NCBI RefSeq assembly: GCF_032854445.1
Contig: NC_088301.1
Span: forward strand, 24,340,226 to 24,404,225
Length of the DNA stretch: 64,000 nucleotides
Direction of reading: 5' to 3'
Source: Liolophura sinensis
Taxonomy: Eukaryota > Mollusca > Polyplacophora > Chitonida > Chitonidae
Below, piece after piece: positions 35,583 through 48,100 of this stretch. The stretch's first letter is position 1, and each line of letters starts with the position of its first letter. Both the position numbers and the translations under genes were made by a program. The notes beneath the pieces are model-generated. The model was given only the letters and a program-made list of their open reading frames with translations, searched no databases and was not told where the DNA came from.

Positions 35583-37557
35583 GCTGGTTCATATAGTTGG
35601 TTAGGCGTTTTAACACAACACCTGTACGTGATTCAGTGATGATTTGTCCAGTGATTGGTGTTTTAGATTGAATCAGTGGATTCAGAGTTCATTCGAGAAA
35701 AGCTATTTAGTATATGGCCTTATAGCTGTAAAAAGCTGTTACATGCTCTTTGATATCCTGTATGATAGATACTCATGCTGTAATGTGGTTTTGATGTTGG
35801 TTGATTCAAGATCTGGAATAAATTAATAAAGTCTTAACATGTCTATTTCAGGTGGGCTAGAAAATACAGTAACCCTCGTAAATTTTTTTTTATTGTAATG
35901 TTTAAAACATAGGAAATTGATACTTCACGCCCAGCATTTATTTGGATTGCATGAAAATGTCATTGTCATATATGCAGTCTTAAAGCGGAAGTAAATTCAA
36001 ATGCGCATACCTGAAATACACATGTACAGTATCTTCCTGTAGAGGTCAGAGGCCTCTATTAAACGTCCAACACTTCGTCCGGATCGCGTGGGTGTTGTGT
36101 AACCTTGACCATTGCTCTCTTCGCGGCGCATAGCAAATAGTGGCGGTCACGTCTTCAGCAAGGAATGTGTGGTTGGTGGGGGCGACACAACATGCCTCTG
36201 AGTGGGCAAATGCTGTCAAACCTCCCACCTCTCGGGCCGCACAAACTAAAGCTGTGTAAAATCTTACGTAACATCCAGTGCTCACCAGCAAATTTCTGCA
36301 AATGTGTCCTCTTTTTTTGCATGGAGGCTTTTTGGTACAATCTGACTGAAAGTGATATGACTGTAAATAAGGAAATGGAATTTTAACATTCAACCTCTTA
36401 TACTAAGTTTTCCGGGATTTTTTTCTATGCAACCATGTTGTTATTTTGTCTTTTAAAGTGGCATTTTAATTCAGACTTATTGAAATTTTGTGGGTTGAGG
36501 CAGTTTGTTGTTTTCATGGAATTACATCTATGTATTGGGTTTGTAAGTCATGCTTTTAGCATCATTGAATAGGAAATTTTTTGAATTTAAAAACCTGCAA
36601 TTTTGCAAATTACCATTTTAAGGTTGAAAACAATTTCTGTATGCTTTTCAGTGTGTTATGTGATGCATGAGTTTTTGGAAAGAGTACCATTTTATAAATT
36701 TACTTATTTTTTTAACTTTTTTTAATATTGAATGAGGACTTATGGGTGTGACATTTAAGTACATGAAGTAAAGGGCTTTTAGCGTTAATGTGAAAGAAAG
36801 ATATTCATGACATTTTAAGAGCTGCTTCATGAAGTTTCCTATTTCACCATTTTGCTTTGTTTTTCTCATCGTCATATACCACAAATATGTATATCTTACC
36901 ACATTCGCTTTCACAAATTAAGTATCAAACTTGATGGAAGCAGGACTTGTTGTTTAATATTTTTTTTCGTTAAAAGGCATATATCTATGTATATGTATAT
37001 ATTGTCATTTGTACCTAAAGTATATGTTACACGTGAAATGGATTTGCTGCATGAATGCTTCTGTTTTTTGTGTCAAAGAGAGCACTCATTCTATATTTGA
37101 TAGTTTTTAAGACTTGCTAGGTGATATTGGGAGAAATTTTTTTTTATTTGTAGTTCATAACTGAACAAAAGTAATAAATGGGATGATGCTGACTGACTGA
37201 TTGATCGATTGATTGTCACTTCACATGTGTCATACCGAATAATTTGTCACGATGGCTGTCAACTTTTTTGGGTGGAGGAAGCCACAGTACTAAGAGTAGA
37301 CCACTGACCTTTGGCAAGTTACTGATAATCTCTCTTACATTGTATAAGCACATGGTGAAAGACAAATGACCTTGAGCTTGACTACAAAAATGGCCTCATG
37401 TGCATCGTCAGTTGACCACTTATTGTCCCATAAGCATTATGAGAATGGATGATGCTGTTTTCTGTTTTTCTGATCATTTCATGTTTATTTTTCTCTCTTC
37501 CATGTTAAATTAATGACTGCTAATTATATATTTTGTGTTTTTCTTTTCTGTTGACAG
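35583..37557. other. AT-rich, probably intronic, no other exon recognised
   Basis: The 3' part must be intron upstream of the kinase exon. A GC-richer island at 36050..36330 with a 115-codon minus-strand frame has no recognisable domain. Confidence 0.5.
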
Positions 37558-37724
37558 GCCACAACGCTGTATTGCCTGGTCACAGAATATGCAGGCGGGG
37601 GTGAATTGCTGGCATTTATCAAGATGCACCCCCAAACCCGTCTTCTGGAAGACAAGGCTCGCCCATACGTTCGCCAGCTGGTATCTGCGGTACATTACCT
37701 GCACGAGAGAGGGGTGGCACACAG
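37558..37724 (+). CDS. CAMK-group Ser/Thr protein kinase, internal exon
   Basis: The exon is bounded by a good acceptor (TTTTTCTTTTCTGTTGACAG) and an AG|GTAGGC donor. It starts in phase 0 and ends two bases into a codon (phase 2). Its 55 residues span the kinase hinge to catalytic loop: LYCLVTEYAGGGELLAFIK is strand beta-5, hinge and helix D; LEDKARPYVRQLVSAVHYLH is helix E; GVAHR is the start of the HRD catalytic loop, with the Arg codon split by the intron. The gatekeeper position is Thr, as in SIK kinases. By eye the helix D/E segment is closest to AMPK-related kinases (HUNK-, NIM1- or SNRK-like) or the TSSK family; the subfamily is not settled. The family phosphorylates Ser/Thr in intracellular signalling. 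The N-lobe, the DLK..N and DFG exons and the C-lobe were not found in the window, so both flanking introns are probably long. Confidence 0.92.
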
Positions 37725-37963
37725 GTAGGCCACTTTTGAAATTAGACCATATTTGACACATTCACCATGCGTGACAGTTGCATGCAACATGTCACTCATA
37801 GCATACATCACCAATTACATGGAACGTGTATTGCATCTGTACCCAAGCACCTACATGTTATCGGTGTAACTGTACTTGTGTAACAAACAGTCATGCTTCA
37901 GTTACATTGATTCATGTGTCCTACAAATATGTTTTCAACTTTCATACATGTATTTGTCAACTT
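37725..37963. other. Start of the kinase intron
   Basis: AT-rich sequence after the splice donor. The next exon would have to complete the split Arg codon and then encode Asp-Leu-Lys; no such exon was found downstream to 64000. Confidence 0.6.
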
Positions 37964-38257
37964 GCCCTCTTTCATGCCAAAAATGTTAAGATCTTTTGAG
38001 CCCTAATATGTTAAGCATTGTTTTTGAGCTGAGAATTCACAGGTATTGTTGGGCAATATGTGCCCTCTTTCACTCTAAAACTGTTAAGATGTTTTGAGCC
38101 CTAAGATGTTAAGCATCGTTTTTGAGCTGAGAATTCACAGGTATTGTTGGACAATATGTGCCCTCTTTCATTCTAAAAATGTTAAGATCTTTTGAGCCTT
38201 ATGATGTAAAGCATCGTTTTAGAGCTGAGAATTCACAGGTATTGTTGGACAACGTGT
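37964..38257. repeat. 98-bp tandem repeat, three units
   Basis: GCCCTCTTTCA recurs at 37964, 38062 and 38160. Each unit contains GTTAAGATCTTTTGAGCC and GAGCTGAGAATTCACAGGTA. The array is in the kinase intron. Confidence 0.95.
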
Positions 38258-39709
38258 GCATGTTGTAATTTTGAGAATCTTTCAGTTTGGGGCATATGAA
38301 ATTTTGATCTTCTGCATTGGCTGTAGAGTTTTGTGATTTATGGCCTGATTATTGCTTTACACCTCTATGGCAGTATACCAGTCTTATCATAAATATCACT
38401 TCTCACCACTGACTAATGAGGTCATGTTTTGAAAGTGACATAACTTTGACAGTGTTGGTAACATGGGACTCTGACACAATAGACTGTTTCGTTGATACTG
38501 TAAATCTTCAACCTTTTCAACCTCTAAAGCACATTTTTCAGTAGAATTTATGCATACAATTATTATGAAAATGATGCTACACTGTATAATGATTTGTGTA
38601 TGTCACTGATTATGCAAGCTCCGTAAAACTTCATGAATTATTTCTCTACACCCCATAGTTTTTTCAGAGCGTTTTAAAATATTAGTTGCAGAGGCAGTTG
38701 AAAAGATTGATGAAGTAGGGTACAGCTAGGGGGTGTCACATCATCGTTGTCGCTGTGTTTATGAAGAACAAGACATGATGGTTGGTCTTCTGTGATGTAA
38801 ATCTGTTCTGAAGGGGAGGGGGACAATATCATGGATAAACAAGGTGGCTTAAGGGTGGATTACCTGAGCAAGATCAGCTCTTAAACAGCCGAACTGACAT
38901 CAGGGACATGCCGTTACTAGAGCCAGGTGTGTCTGCTATCAGTTTTCTCACAGGTCTCACATCCTAGTGAGAGACACCGCATCACTTCCTACAGAGCAAG
39001 AATCCAGCATCGCCCCCCCCCCCCCCCCCACTTCCCTCATAGCTCCCATCTTTCCTCCTGATCAGCTCTCTTCCCCACACGAAACTGCTAACCATGTCAA
39101 GGTCATGTGTCTTATTGACTCCTGTTATCAGACTTCAGATTTGCTATTGAATCCAGGTGTATATGTTGTAAACAATAGTTAGCGAGATCGAATCTTTGAA
39201 CACTAAAAGCTGTGCTATTGTCGTTGAACTTTTTACAAGAGCCTGAATGATGACGTGGTTCAGCAGGAACTGTTTCCGTTTACATATCCTACTTTTGGGG
39301 GGGACATACCACATTTAAAATTGATAGTTTTAGATGACATTGTTGCACTATAAATTGCTTGATTAACTATTGAAGCTGTAAATGACACATTGGCAGTTAT
39401 AGTTGTTTTTTGCTTTAAAGTCTAAAGAAGTTTAGCGATGCAAGTACATGTAATAAACCATTGAAACTTCTTTCTTGCCAGCAGAATTCTGTTAAATATA
39501 GCAGAGATCTGAAATTCAAATATAAGAGCTTGTTCCATTATTGTTCTGATCAAAATATAATATGTATACGGTACTCTGTACTTTAGAAATCACCATGGTG
39601 ATATTAATAATTTGCCTGCCTATTTTTTTTACCATATGTGCCTTTATTGACATTTTCAGTTAAGAAACTAGATCAATTGCATTTGCATATTGTTAAAACA
39701 TTGGTTTGG
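38258..39709. other. Probably intronic, no further exon recognised
   Basis: It contains a poly(C) run at about 39012..39029. No frame resembles the missing kinase parts. Confidence 0.5.
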
Positions 39710-39960
39710 TTTAACATAAATTAAACCAATGTCTTGTTAACCAAAGTTAAACTTGAATTTCTTTTTTAGCATAAAAATCTGTTAAAAGTTTATATAAATA
39801 TGACTATGCTAGTTTGTACATTTCATGTAACAAAAGTTAAGCCAGTGTCTAGTTAACCAAAATTAAACATACTAAGTTTCTTGGTCTGCTTTAAAAATCT
39901 GTGAAAACTTTGTATAAATATTGCTGTGCCAGTGTTTTCCATTTCAGGTAACATAACATT
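39710..39960. repeat. ~118-bp imperfect direct repeat, two units
   Basis: TAACATAAATTAAACCAATG followed by GTTAACCAAAGTTAAAC recurs ~118 bases later as TAACAAAAGTTAAGCCAGTG and GTTAACCAAAATTAAAC. Matching AAAAATCTGT and TATAAATAT words follow in each. Confidence 0.85.
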
Positions 39961-41707
39961 AGGTGAAATGTAAAACATTGATGCTTATTCAAATGTGACA
40001 GTGGTATATATAAAAACAAAGTCTGACAGCTAGATAATGTAACCTTGGCCTAGTTGTGCCCTTAGATATGTGGTGGCTGCCTGTTAAATACGTAAGTGGT
40101 GGAGAACTTGTAACATCTCCTTCCCACATCCCTCCGAGCCTTCCGTCAACATTCAGTCAGCTCCCAGTGGCTTCAGGAACAAAGCTTATTTTGGCAAGGA
40201 ATTTAATGGACAAACAGATTTGGCTGCGCCATCCCCCTTGTGCGGCAAAATTGTGCCGGAGCGGTAAGGTGCAAGTCATTGACAGTTAAAATCCCCTGAC
40301 TTCTTCTCTGCCTGTCTCCACATCCCACTACCCTGTGTATCCAAGGTCACTGGTGTTTTTATACTGTTCCTTGGCCCCTTCAGGTGTTTCTTTACCTCCC
40401 CACTCCCCCCAAATTTAGGCCAGGTGTCATGAAAAAACAGATGCAATCGATTTGACCCTGACAGAAAGTGTCAGGGTGATGCTATGTCTTATGATGTCAG
40501 TCCACAGGATGATGTGTCAGCTACAAGTTGGGATAAACGCAGATGCGATGTCTCTATACCCCCACCCACTTTGACTGTCCCCTTCCACCTGCTTTTTCAT
40601 TTTCTCTTCCTCTGGTCTCCCCTGAGGGGCACAGGGCAGGTGGAATCGCTCTGCCAACACTACTCATCATTTATCAGGTCTTACTGAATTGCTAGTTGTC
40701 ATTATTTAACAGAGGCTGATATCTCCTGTTTCTGCATGGTATTGATCTGGGGACAGGACCAGTCGGGGAGATGTGTGAAGTGGCCGGCGATGCGTAATAG
40801 CTAGATGGTGAGGCCCTAAGGCTGGCGGAGAGGAGCCACCACGCCAGCCCGAAGGTCATCGCCAATCGATAACGGCGTTTGTTTTCTTTGGGCTCACCTG
40901 TATTTGGATGAGGAGATACACACAAAACCCTGGTTCGTCAAGTCACAGGTATATCCACCTCTCTGGCTTATAACAGTGAGCCCTTATACATACACCCCCC
41001 ATCGAATCTGTAATCGCTGGGTGTATTTATATCAGAATCCCAGTGTAATAAGTCGTTATTGCGTCCATGACAGAAATTTGGAATATTGATGCTATTTCCT
41101 AATCACCATGGAAACCACGGCACAAAGCAAAATTACCCGTCCCTCGAACAAAGTTGCTGGGAATAAATTATCTATGGAGAGATAGGGCTGTAAACAATGA
41201 TCATTGTTGTCAGTCTCTTTGAAGCTGACCAAAGTTACATGGCTAATGAAGCATGATTACTTCCATCGTTGTTTTACTAAACATCAACGCAAATAATTAA
41301 AACTCACTCCAGTCTTTGTTAGTCAATTGCCAGCAGCAATACGCCTTTATGCAACAGCTAAATCTGTATCAACTGGAACCAGCACTGTAGTTAGCAGGCA
41401 GCCAAATGTAGTTTATTTGTGCAGCCCGGAAATAGTTATCACTTTTGATAATGTCAAGTTCAAAGGAGGAACCATTTGACTGAGTAAAGACTAGCCACAC
41501 ATAATCCCATAATCCCCAGACTGCTGAAGATTCATGTTCAAATCCAGGTGTTGGCAATTGATTTTTTCTTCTTTTATCTTTTTAACAGGTGTTTTAATTA
41601 TGAATAGGGTAGCAAATACACTCCGCCTAGCCAACTTCTTTACAGATCCACAGATTTAATATGATCTGAAGTGAAGGTCCATAGGTCTAATAATCAAAGA
41701 GATCTTT
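39961..41707. other. Probably intronic, no gene recognised
   Basis: Moderately complex segments at about 40060..40290 and 40740..40910 contain short frames on both strands without recognisable domains. Confidence 0.45.
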
Positions 41708-41926
41708 TAGGTAGGCCTCAATGCATAGCCTAGTTGTTGCTATCAATGCCTTAGCCTTAGTAGGTAGGCCTACATGTATAGCCTAGATGCTGCTATCAAT
41801 GCTTTAGCCTTAGAAGGTAGGCCTACATGTGTAGGCTAGATGCTGCTATTATTACCTTTGCCTTAGAAGGTAGGTCTACATGCTATCACTGTTGCCATCA
41901 ATGCTTTAGCCTTAAAACCTTGGGAC
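41708..41926. repeat. 53-bp tandem repeat, about four units
   Basis: GTAGGCCTACATG recurs at 41764 and 41817, and as GTAGGTCTACATG at 41870. Each unit contains a GCTGCTAT block and a CTTTAGCCTTAG-type block. The first and last units are diverged. Confidence 0.92.
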
Positions 41927-42007
41927 TTTTTAAAAATGAACCAAACCTACATTTAAACCATCAGCCCATTCAAAACTGTCCCTGTGCATACTATTGGTAA
42001 ACATTGG

Positions 42008-42100
42008 TCTATTCCCCAGGGCTCTGCTAGTTTTCCACCCACGATAATGCAGGTCGTCGTCATATAAGTGAAATATTCTTGAGTATGGCATGAAATATTT
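42008..42100 (+). mobile_element. SINE-1 3' half fragment
   Basis: CCCAGGGCTCTGCTAGTTTT, CCACCCACGATAATGCAGGT and ATATAAGTGAAATATTCTTG match the SINE-1 3' half in order. No duplication is visible. Confidence 0.85.
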
Positions 42101-45100
42101 TGGATATTTTGAGAGTGATGGATTTTAATTATTATCATTTATAATGGTTCGTTGGTGCAATTATGAGGCATTATGACTGAAGTGAACTAACAGATGACAA
42201 GGGAAGAGTGTATGTAGTCCTTATTTGTGTCTGTCCAGACATTAATGGTGGAGGATCTATAGTATAGCCTTGGCAGGAGAACCCATTCTATCGCTTGTCC
42301 ATCAAGGACCAAATTAATGAGGGCATCCACATAAATGGGAGTCAATATTAATTTCATTGTTAGATTCAGTGAAACTCAGTGGAAGAAAGCTTGTGTTGTT
42401 TACAAAAACTGCATGAATACACAGAGAAAAATTGATTTTTAAGTGCACAAGTACGCCTTTATGTGTTTGACTGTACTAGGGGAAGCAAATCAGGGTAACG
42501 GTACCCCAATGATACCCATTCGAGGTAGAGAAGGGAAGAGGTGTGGTGGGCGGAGGGGGAACTCTGACTGTTTTTTGTTGCATCCAGTTCAGGCTTTTGC
42601 CATAGTGAATGTGTCACCCATTGTACCACTGGGGGGACAGATAGCTGAATGTCTTACATAAAGGTGTTGATGAACTAAGACAATCCCCTGCCCTTATAGA
42701 TTCACACAGAACAGGAATATACCCCAGGGCTATAGCCCACAGTCAACTGCACACATGTGCCAGCTGTCTTTTTTGATCCTAATCTTATATGTTAACAGAT
42801 GCTTCAAATTTGTAGCCTTGCTCAGTTTTCCATCAGCTTTAGGGTGATAAGTCAACCAGTTGATGTGTTGTACAAGAAACAGTATATTTGTGACCTCCAT
42901 ATGCTGTCTAAGGGGCTGAGGGGTGGGGAGGATGGGGGGCTGTTGACTTTCATACTGGCCCCTCTGGGTATGCACCCAGGGCTACAAATATCACTGACCA
43001 CAGGAAGTCCTTTCTAGGCTCTAATTCTCTAAATTCTTGAAACAAACTAGGACTGTCAACATAGGACAGGCTGGACATGATCTCCTCAATCAAACTGTTG
43101 GTCCAGCAAGGGGCCATTGGGTCACCCTGCTGGTGTTGACTGACCTCTTCAGATTGACCACTGCTGTTGTCATGTCGCCAAGACTGGTCAAGGAGGGACC
43201 AACAGGTCGTCCTCGACAACCATGGCCACTCCTACAAATGCTGCAGACTCCACCTATTTTTCCTCCTTGGGGGTTTTATCCTGAGGAGATTCCTGTCACT
43301 CGATATTGGTGACATTTATGAGGAAAGTAACAGAGACACATGTATACATGCACCCTGGCCATTAATGGAGTTGCGGTGGAATGCAGGCACACTCTAGGGG
43401 GGTGCAGGGGTGTAAGGGCCGATGCTGGATCCCCCATTGATAAACATTAGCAATATGCCTGCCTGATAGTTTAAGCATGTGGTCTGTCAATGTCATTGCT
43501 TCCAATCTCCAAATGTTTATTCTGTCCATTGCCTGATGTGCATCACTAGTGACTTCCTGCCTCTAGCCCTGTTCTAGCAGCTAGGTAATAACAGCTTAGG
43601 AATATAGCCACACTGGAATCCTCTAATCTCTTCCATTGGCAAATATATACCAGTTGTTAATATCAAGGTGACAGGCTTACATCACAATGCATCAAGTTAA
43701 GCCAAGTACCATTGGTGAAGACACCGTTCTAAATGGTTCAAAAAGATATGTGTGGAGAATGTGAATGCTTGTCCTGATATATTATCAACATTTACTACCT
43801 GACATATTAAAGTTGTCCCATAAGCTGGTACAGATGGGGTTCCAAGTGCTGTTTATCTTCAAGAAGACAGTCAAGAGATTTAGTAACAAGCCTTGTATCT
43901 TTAGTAGAAATGTCATACATAATTATGGCACAGGCGGATTGTTTATATATTTGTCTTGAGGCACATAGACAAGAGATTTGGCTTTGAGTCCCGCATCTTT
44001 AGGAAAAATGTCATGGAGTAATGGAGGAGACCGGACAAAGTTTGGTTGTGCATGTAACTTGGATAAGCAAGCCTCATACATAATGCTAACACTGAAGGTG
44101 TTTCTAATGCCTTCTTACGGTGTAATTATTTTCGTGGAGTTATATACCTTTTTTTTGATAACTGTGACGACATTGTAGTTACATTATAACTAAATCGTTC
44201 ATAGTTAAACCAGATTTAGAATTTTAGCATAAACGTGCAAAATCCTGCTTTTGTTTCCCTGTAGAACTAATTTTGACATTTCTGCTCACATACATGTAGT
44301 ACAAAATTCCTGCTGTGACCAGGAGAATAGATCATCAAAAACTGTAAATTAGTCTTTATCACAACTGCCACATTTGCCAAAAAAAAAACCTAATGAGTTA
44401 AAGCTGAACTAAGGACATGTATGTGGACTTTTATGGTCTGCATACTACAGGTTTATGTTCATGGAAATGTCTAGTAGATTGATGTGGAAGTTAATGAAAT
44501 GTGTGTTTTGGGGTATGAAGGTGTCACTCTAGTAAGCCAGCTGTTCGTGCCGGCTAATGTATGGTGTCGTGAACTACAAATCACAGATGAATGATATGAG
44601 GGCTATGTACTTGCACTGAAGTTAAGGAAATCAAAACTACATGCCAGCTCTTGAAAGTTAACACTAGCCTATTCTTCAGAATGACAACCAATTCTTGACA
44701 CAGCTGACTCTCAAGTATTCACTAGTTGTTGACAAACCTGTGCTAGCCCCCAAGGTCCCCCATGAGGGCTGGAGGCCAGGGAAGGACCCAGAGGGTGGAG
44801 AACTATTCCCACAGTGCTCCAGCAACCTGTGAAAGGCAAAACTGGAGTGGACTGGAATGCTATATCCGTCAGACCTGTCAGAGGCTCTCTCAGATCTTAC
44901 CCTAGGCCTTAATAATTTGGCTGACATGGATATTGCTCTTGCAGAGGAACATTAAAGGTTCCTGTCCAGAAGGAATGCAGACCATATGCTCTTGTCACTA
45001 AGATTCTTGACAGTCCAAGACCAGCCCTTGGACACTGCTGTCAGAGTTAAACTTTGAGAACCATTTTAAGGTCATGGCCAAGGTCGTTCTGCAGTATCAC

Positions 45101-48100
45101 CAAACCATTTGTTGTGCTCACTGGAACAATGCGTAATTGAAATTACAAATGACCTCAAGGAATGTTTCTAATAAATATCAGTTGATAGTTATGTATATCA
45201 TTTTTCATGGTGAGTGGCTTTTTGAGTATATTACTGTTTTTGTTTGTTTTTTTTTTTTAAATAAAATTACTAATAGCATTAAAGCCTGGTATTGTTATTT
45301 TGCATTTTCAAGTGACATTCGAACATACTGTGCTATAAAAACAAGGAGGCATTGCAGCTCATTCTGATAGTTATGGAAAATGGGATTGTATAAATGCTCA
45401 TGAATAAGTAATACAGATGCACCGTTTATGAAGTATAATAAGTGTAAAAACGCACCAATATCACGCCACGATTTTGCATGCTTTGGATGTGAATCTTTGC
45501 TGGTTAGAGTGCAATTCCAAATTTGCATGCAGACTTGCCGCTCATTTTCCATACATTTTACTGATAAAATCATAACTAAAACTTGTCAGTATATCATTTC
45601 CTTTGTAGTTTGCCTTGCTAGTATTACATGTATTGATAAACTGTTTATTGATTTAAAAATTTTGAATAGCAATAGTTGTGGCTTATTTTCTACAGAGGGT
45701 AGGTATGACCTGCTGTGTTTAAAGAGAACCATTATTAGAGAGATCTGAGACTGAATTCACCTTCAAAATTCACATGCAGTATATGTTCATATAATTTTGG
45801 CTATGAGTATAACTGTCATACAGATTTCATACAGAATGGATACTTACTATAAAGTTAAGTACAGGAAGTGAACCAGCTGATCTTTCAGATCAGTAGAACA
45901 TGGAAATGTAAGCTTACATGCTAGCTGTCCTCTAGGATTAAATAGAAATATTTTATGTGACTAGATAAGCAAAGCCTGACTTCCTGCCATACGTTTTATT
46001 GGACAGACCATGTGTCACTGTCAGGAGATCACAAAAACACAGGAAAACGAGGGTATGCATGTACTAGCTCATAAATCGACATTGATGTATACAAGATCAC
46101 AAATTCACTTAAACGTTAGTGTTTTATGGTGACGATATCTAAGGCTTCTGAAGATCTGATCATTATGAAAAACACTCCAATCAGCTCTTTAACAATTTTT
46201 TCTCCCTTTAGAGTGGACAACATTCATAACACAGTCCTTAAAAGAACAGAAAGAAAACTGAAATTTACCAAAGATTTTACTGGCTGGAATCTCTTGCTGT
46301 TTTGTAGTCGTCTTTGACAAGTTAATTTTCACTTGTGTAGTGGAAAGCATTCACAACATGATATCTGACATATAAGAAAAACAGGAATGCTTTTGTCTAG
46401 CCAGTACATGTAGTTATGATTTTTAGGGACACACAAAATCAGCCTTGTGTCTTCTTTCTCTCTCTCTCTCTCTCATCAGTATTTTAACTTCGCATGCCTT
46501 CTTCCTTTGCACCCATCTGTTTGGGCCCAGATAGCTGAACTTTGAGGCAAGGTCAACTGTACCGAATCTCAGGACATGTGGAACATCACACAGTCTCATC
46601 TACAAGATGTCTCTCTGTGGCTGAGTTTTACAGAGGAAATCCTGACCTTAGATCTCACAGCTTTATGACCTGGTTCGTTGGGCTTTACTCACAGGGCTTT
46701 TGAAGGGGACTGCCGATTTAATTAGCAAAATAGTTAGGGTTGCCCTCCCTCTGGGTCAGTAAGCAGTGGGGGGATTCCTGGATGCTGGGAAACCAAGGGA
46801 TGGATAAACCTTAAGAGGACCCCTTGGGGAAACCTGCTTGTAAGCTATCAGTGTTGACATTTTGCAACTTTCTCTTAAAAATATTCCAGATTTCTGTGGA
46901 GACACCTCCGTTATTGAGCAGTCCAAACGCCTGAAATTCCAACACAATTTGCAAGCTTTACATTTTTTTCTCTCCTCCTTATCATTTTTTTTTTGTTTCC
47001 CAACGTGTTGTTAACGAATGTCACCATACAGTTGCACCCCCCTCCCCCACGCTTCCTCACCTCACCCGATATCTCCACTCTAGTGTTTATGGGTAGTCTG
47101 TAAGGCTGTGTATACACTGAACAGGCATCAGTCCACATGTGTTCAGGTACTGTACCCACCAGCTTTATCTGGAGATTACTCTCGAACCTGTTCACAAAAA
47201 CTCCTCAGATATACATTTTCTAAACAGTGCCATCTGGTGGCAAATGGAGACGGTTTCAGCCTGTGTGACCTGCCAGCTCATCACAGACTTCCAGACTGGG
47301 ACAGTTTGTCAGTTTTTTAGGCCATGTTTTTTAACGGGTCTGAAGATTGAGTTTCTGAAGACATTTTATGTTCTGGGGATGGTTTATACATCTTCAGGTT
47401 TGGTTCCTGTCAGATGGTAAAAGTGCTCCAGGCTTTGAGAGAACTTATCAGTACTCCCAGTTTACTTATCAGTACTAAAGTTTACTGGCGGAAATATGTA
47501 AATATTCTGAGAATTATAAGCTCGAGGTTTGTAAAGGCACTCATCTATGTTTTGTCATCTGTTTCTCCCCTAGTAATTAACAGTGTTAGTAAAGTGAAGT
47601 GTTCTGAATGCTAAGACTGCAAAGGTTGAATCCGCAAAGCAATTTTTTTGCCCCTAGTGAAAATTTCTATATTCAGTATAATGCACAGTTTCAGGGCCAA
47701 AACAACTTGAAATTGTACTGGATTTGCATAATAAAGCATTGTTACATTTTCCAAATCTTTTCTCCTCAGGTCAAAAATTAATCACTTAAAAAAGACTTTA
47801 ATTTTCGACGCAAACTGATTTTGTAGAATCAACCCTAGACAAGATCAGATAGTTCTCACACAGGTTTCGTGCTCTTTAAGGGCCAGGAGTTTGTGAACAG
47901 TTCAAGCTCATAAACAGACAAATGCATTCAAATTTTTGAATCAAATTAAATTTTGTATTTACCTCCTTTTTTTAGGAATGGAAGTCGTGTGAAGGTAGGT
48001 GTCAAGTGGGGAGATCAAATGCAAATTTTTCGAAAAAGTGAAAAGTTTATGAATCCATGAATGGCTTGGCATGAATGGTGCCTGAACTCCTGGTGTTCTT

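Noticed and set aside
36046-36393. 115-codon minus-strand frame in a GC-richer island
   Set aside because: Cys/His-rich but without regular zinc-finger spacing, splice context or recognisable family.
37535-37756. Open frames on both strands overlapping the kinase exon
   Set aside because: They are in other frames or antisense to an exon with clear kinase homology and good splice sites.
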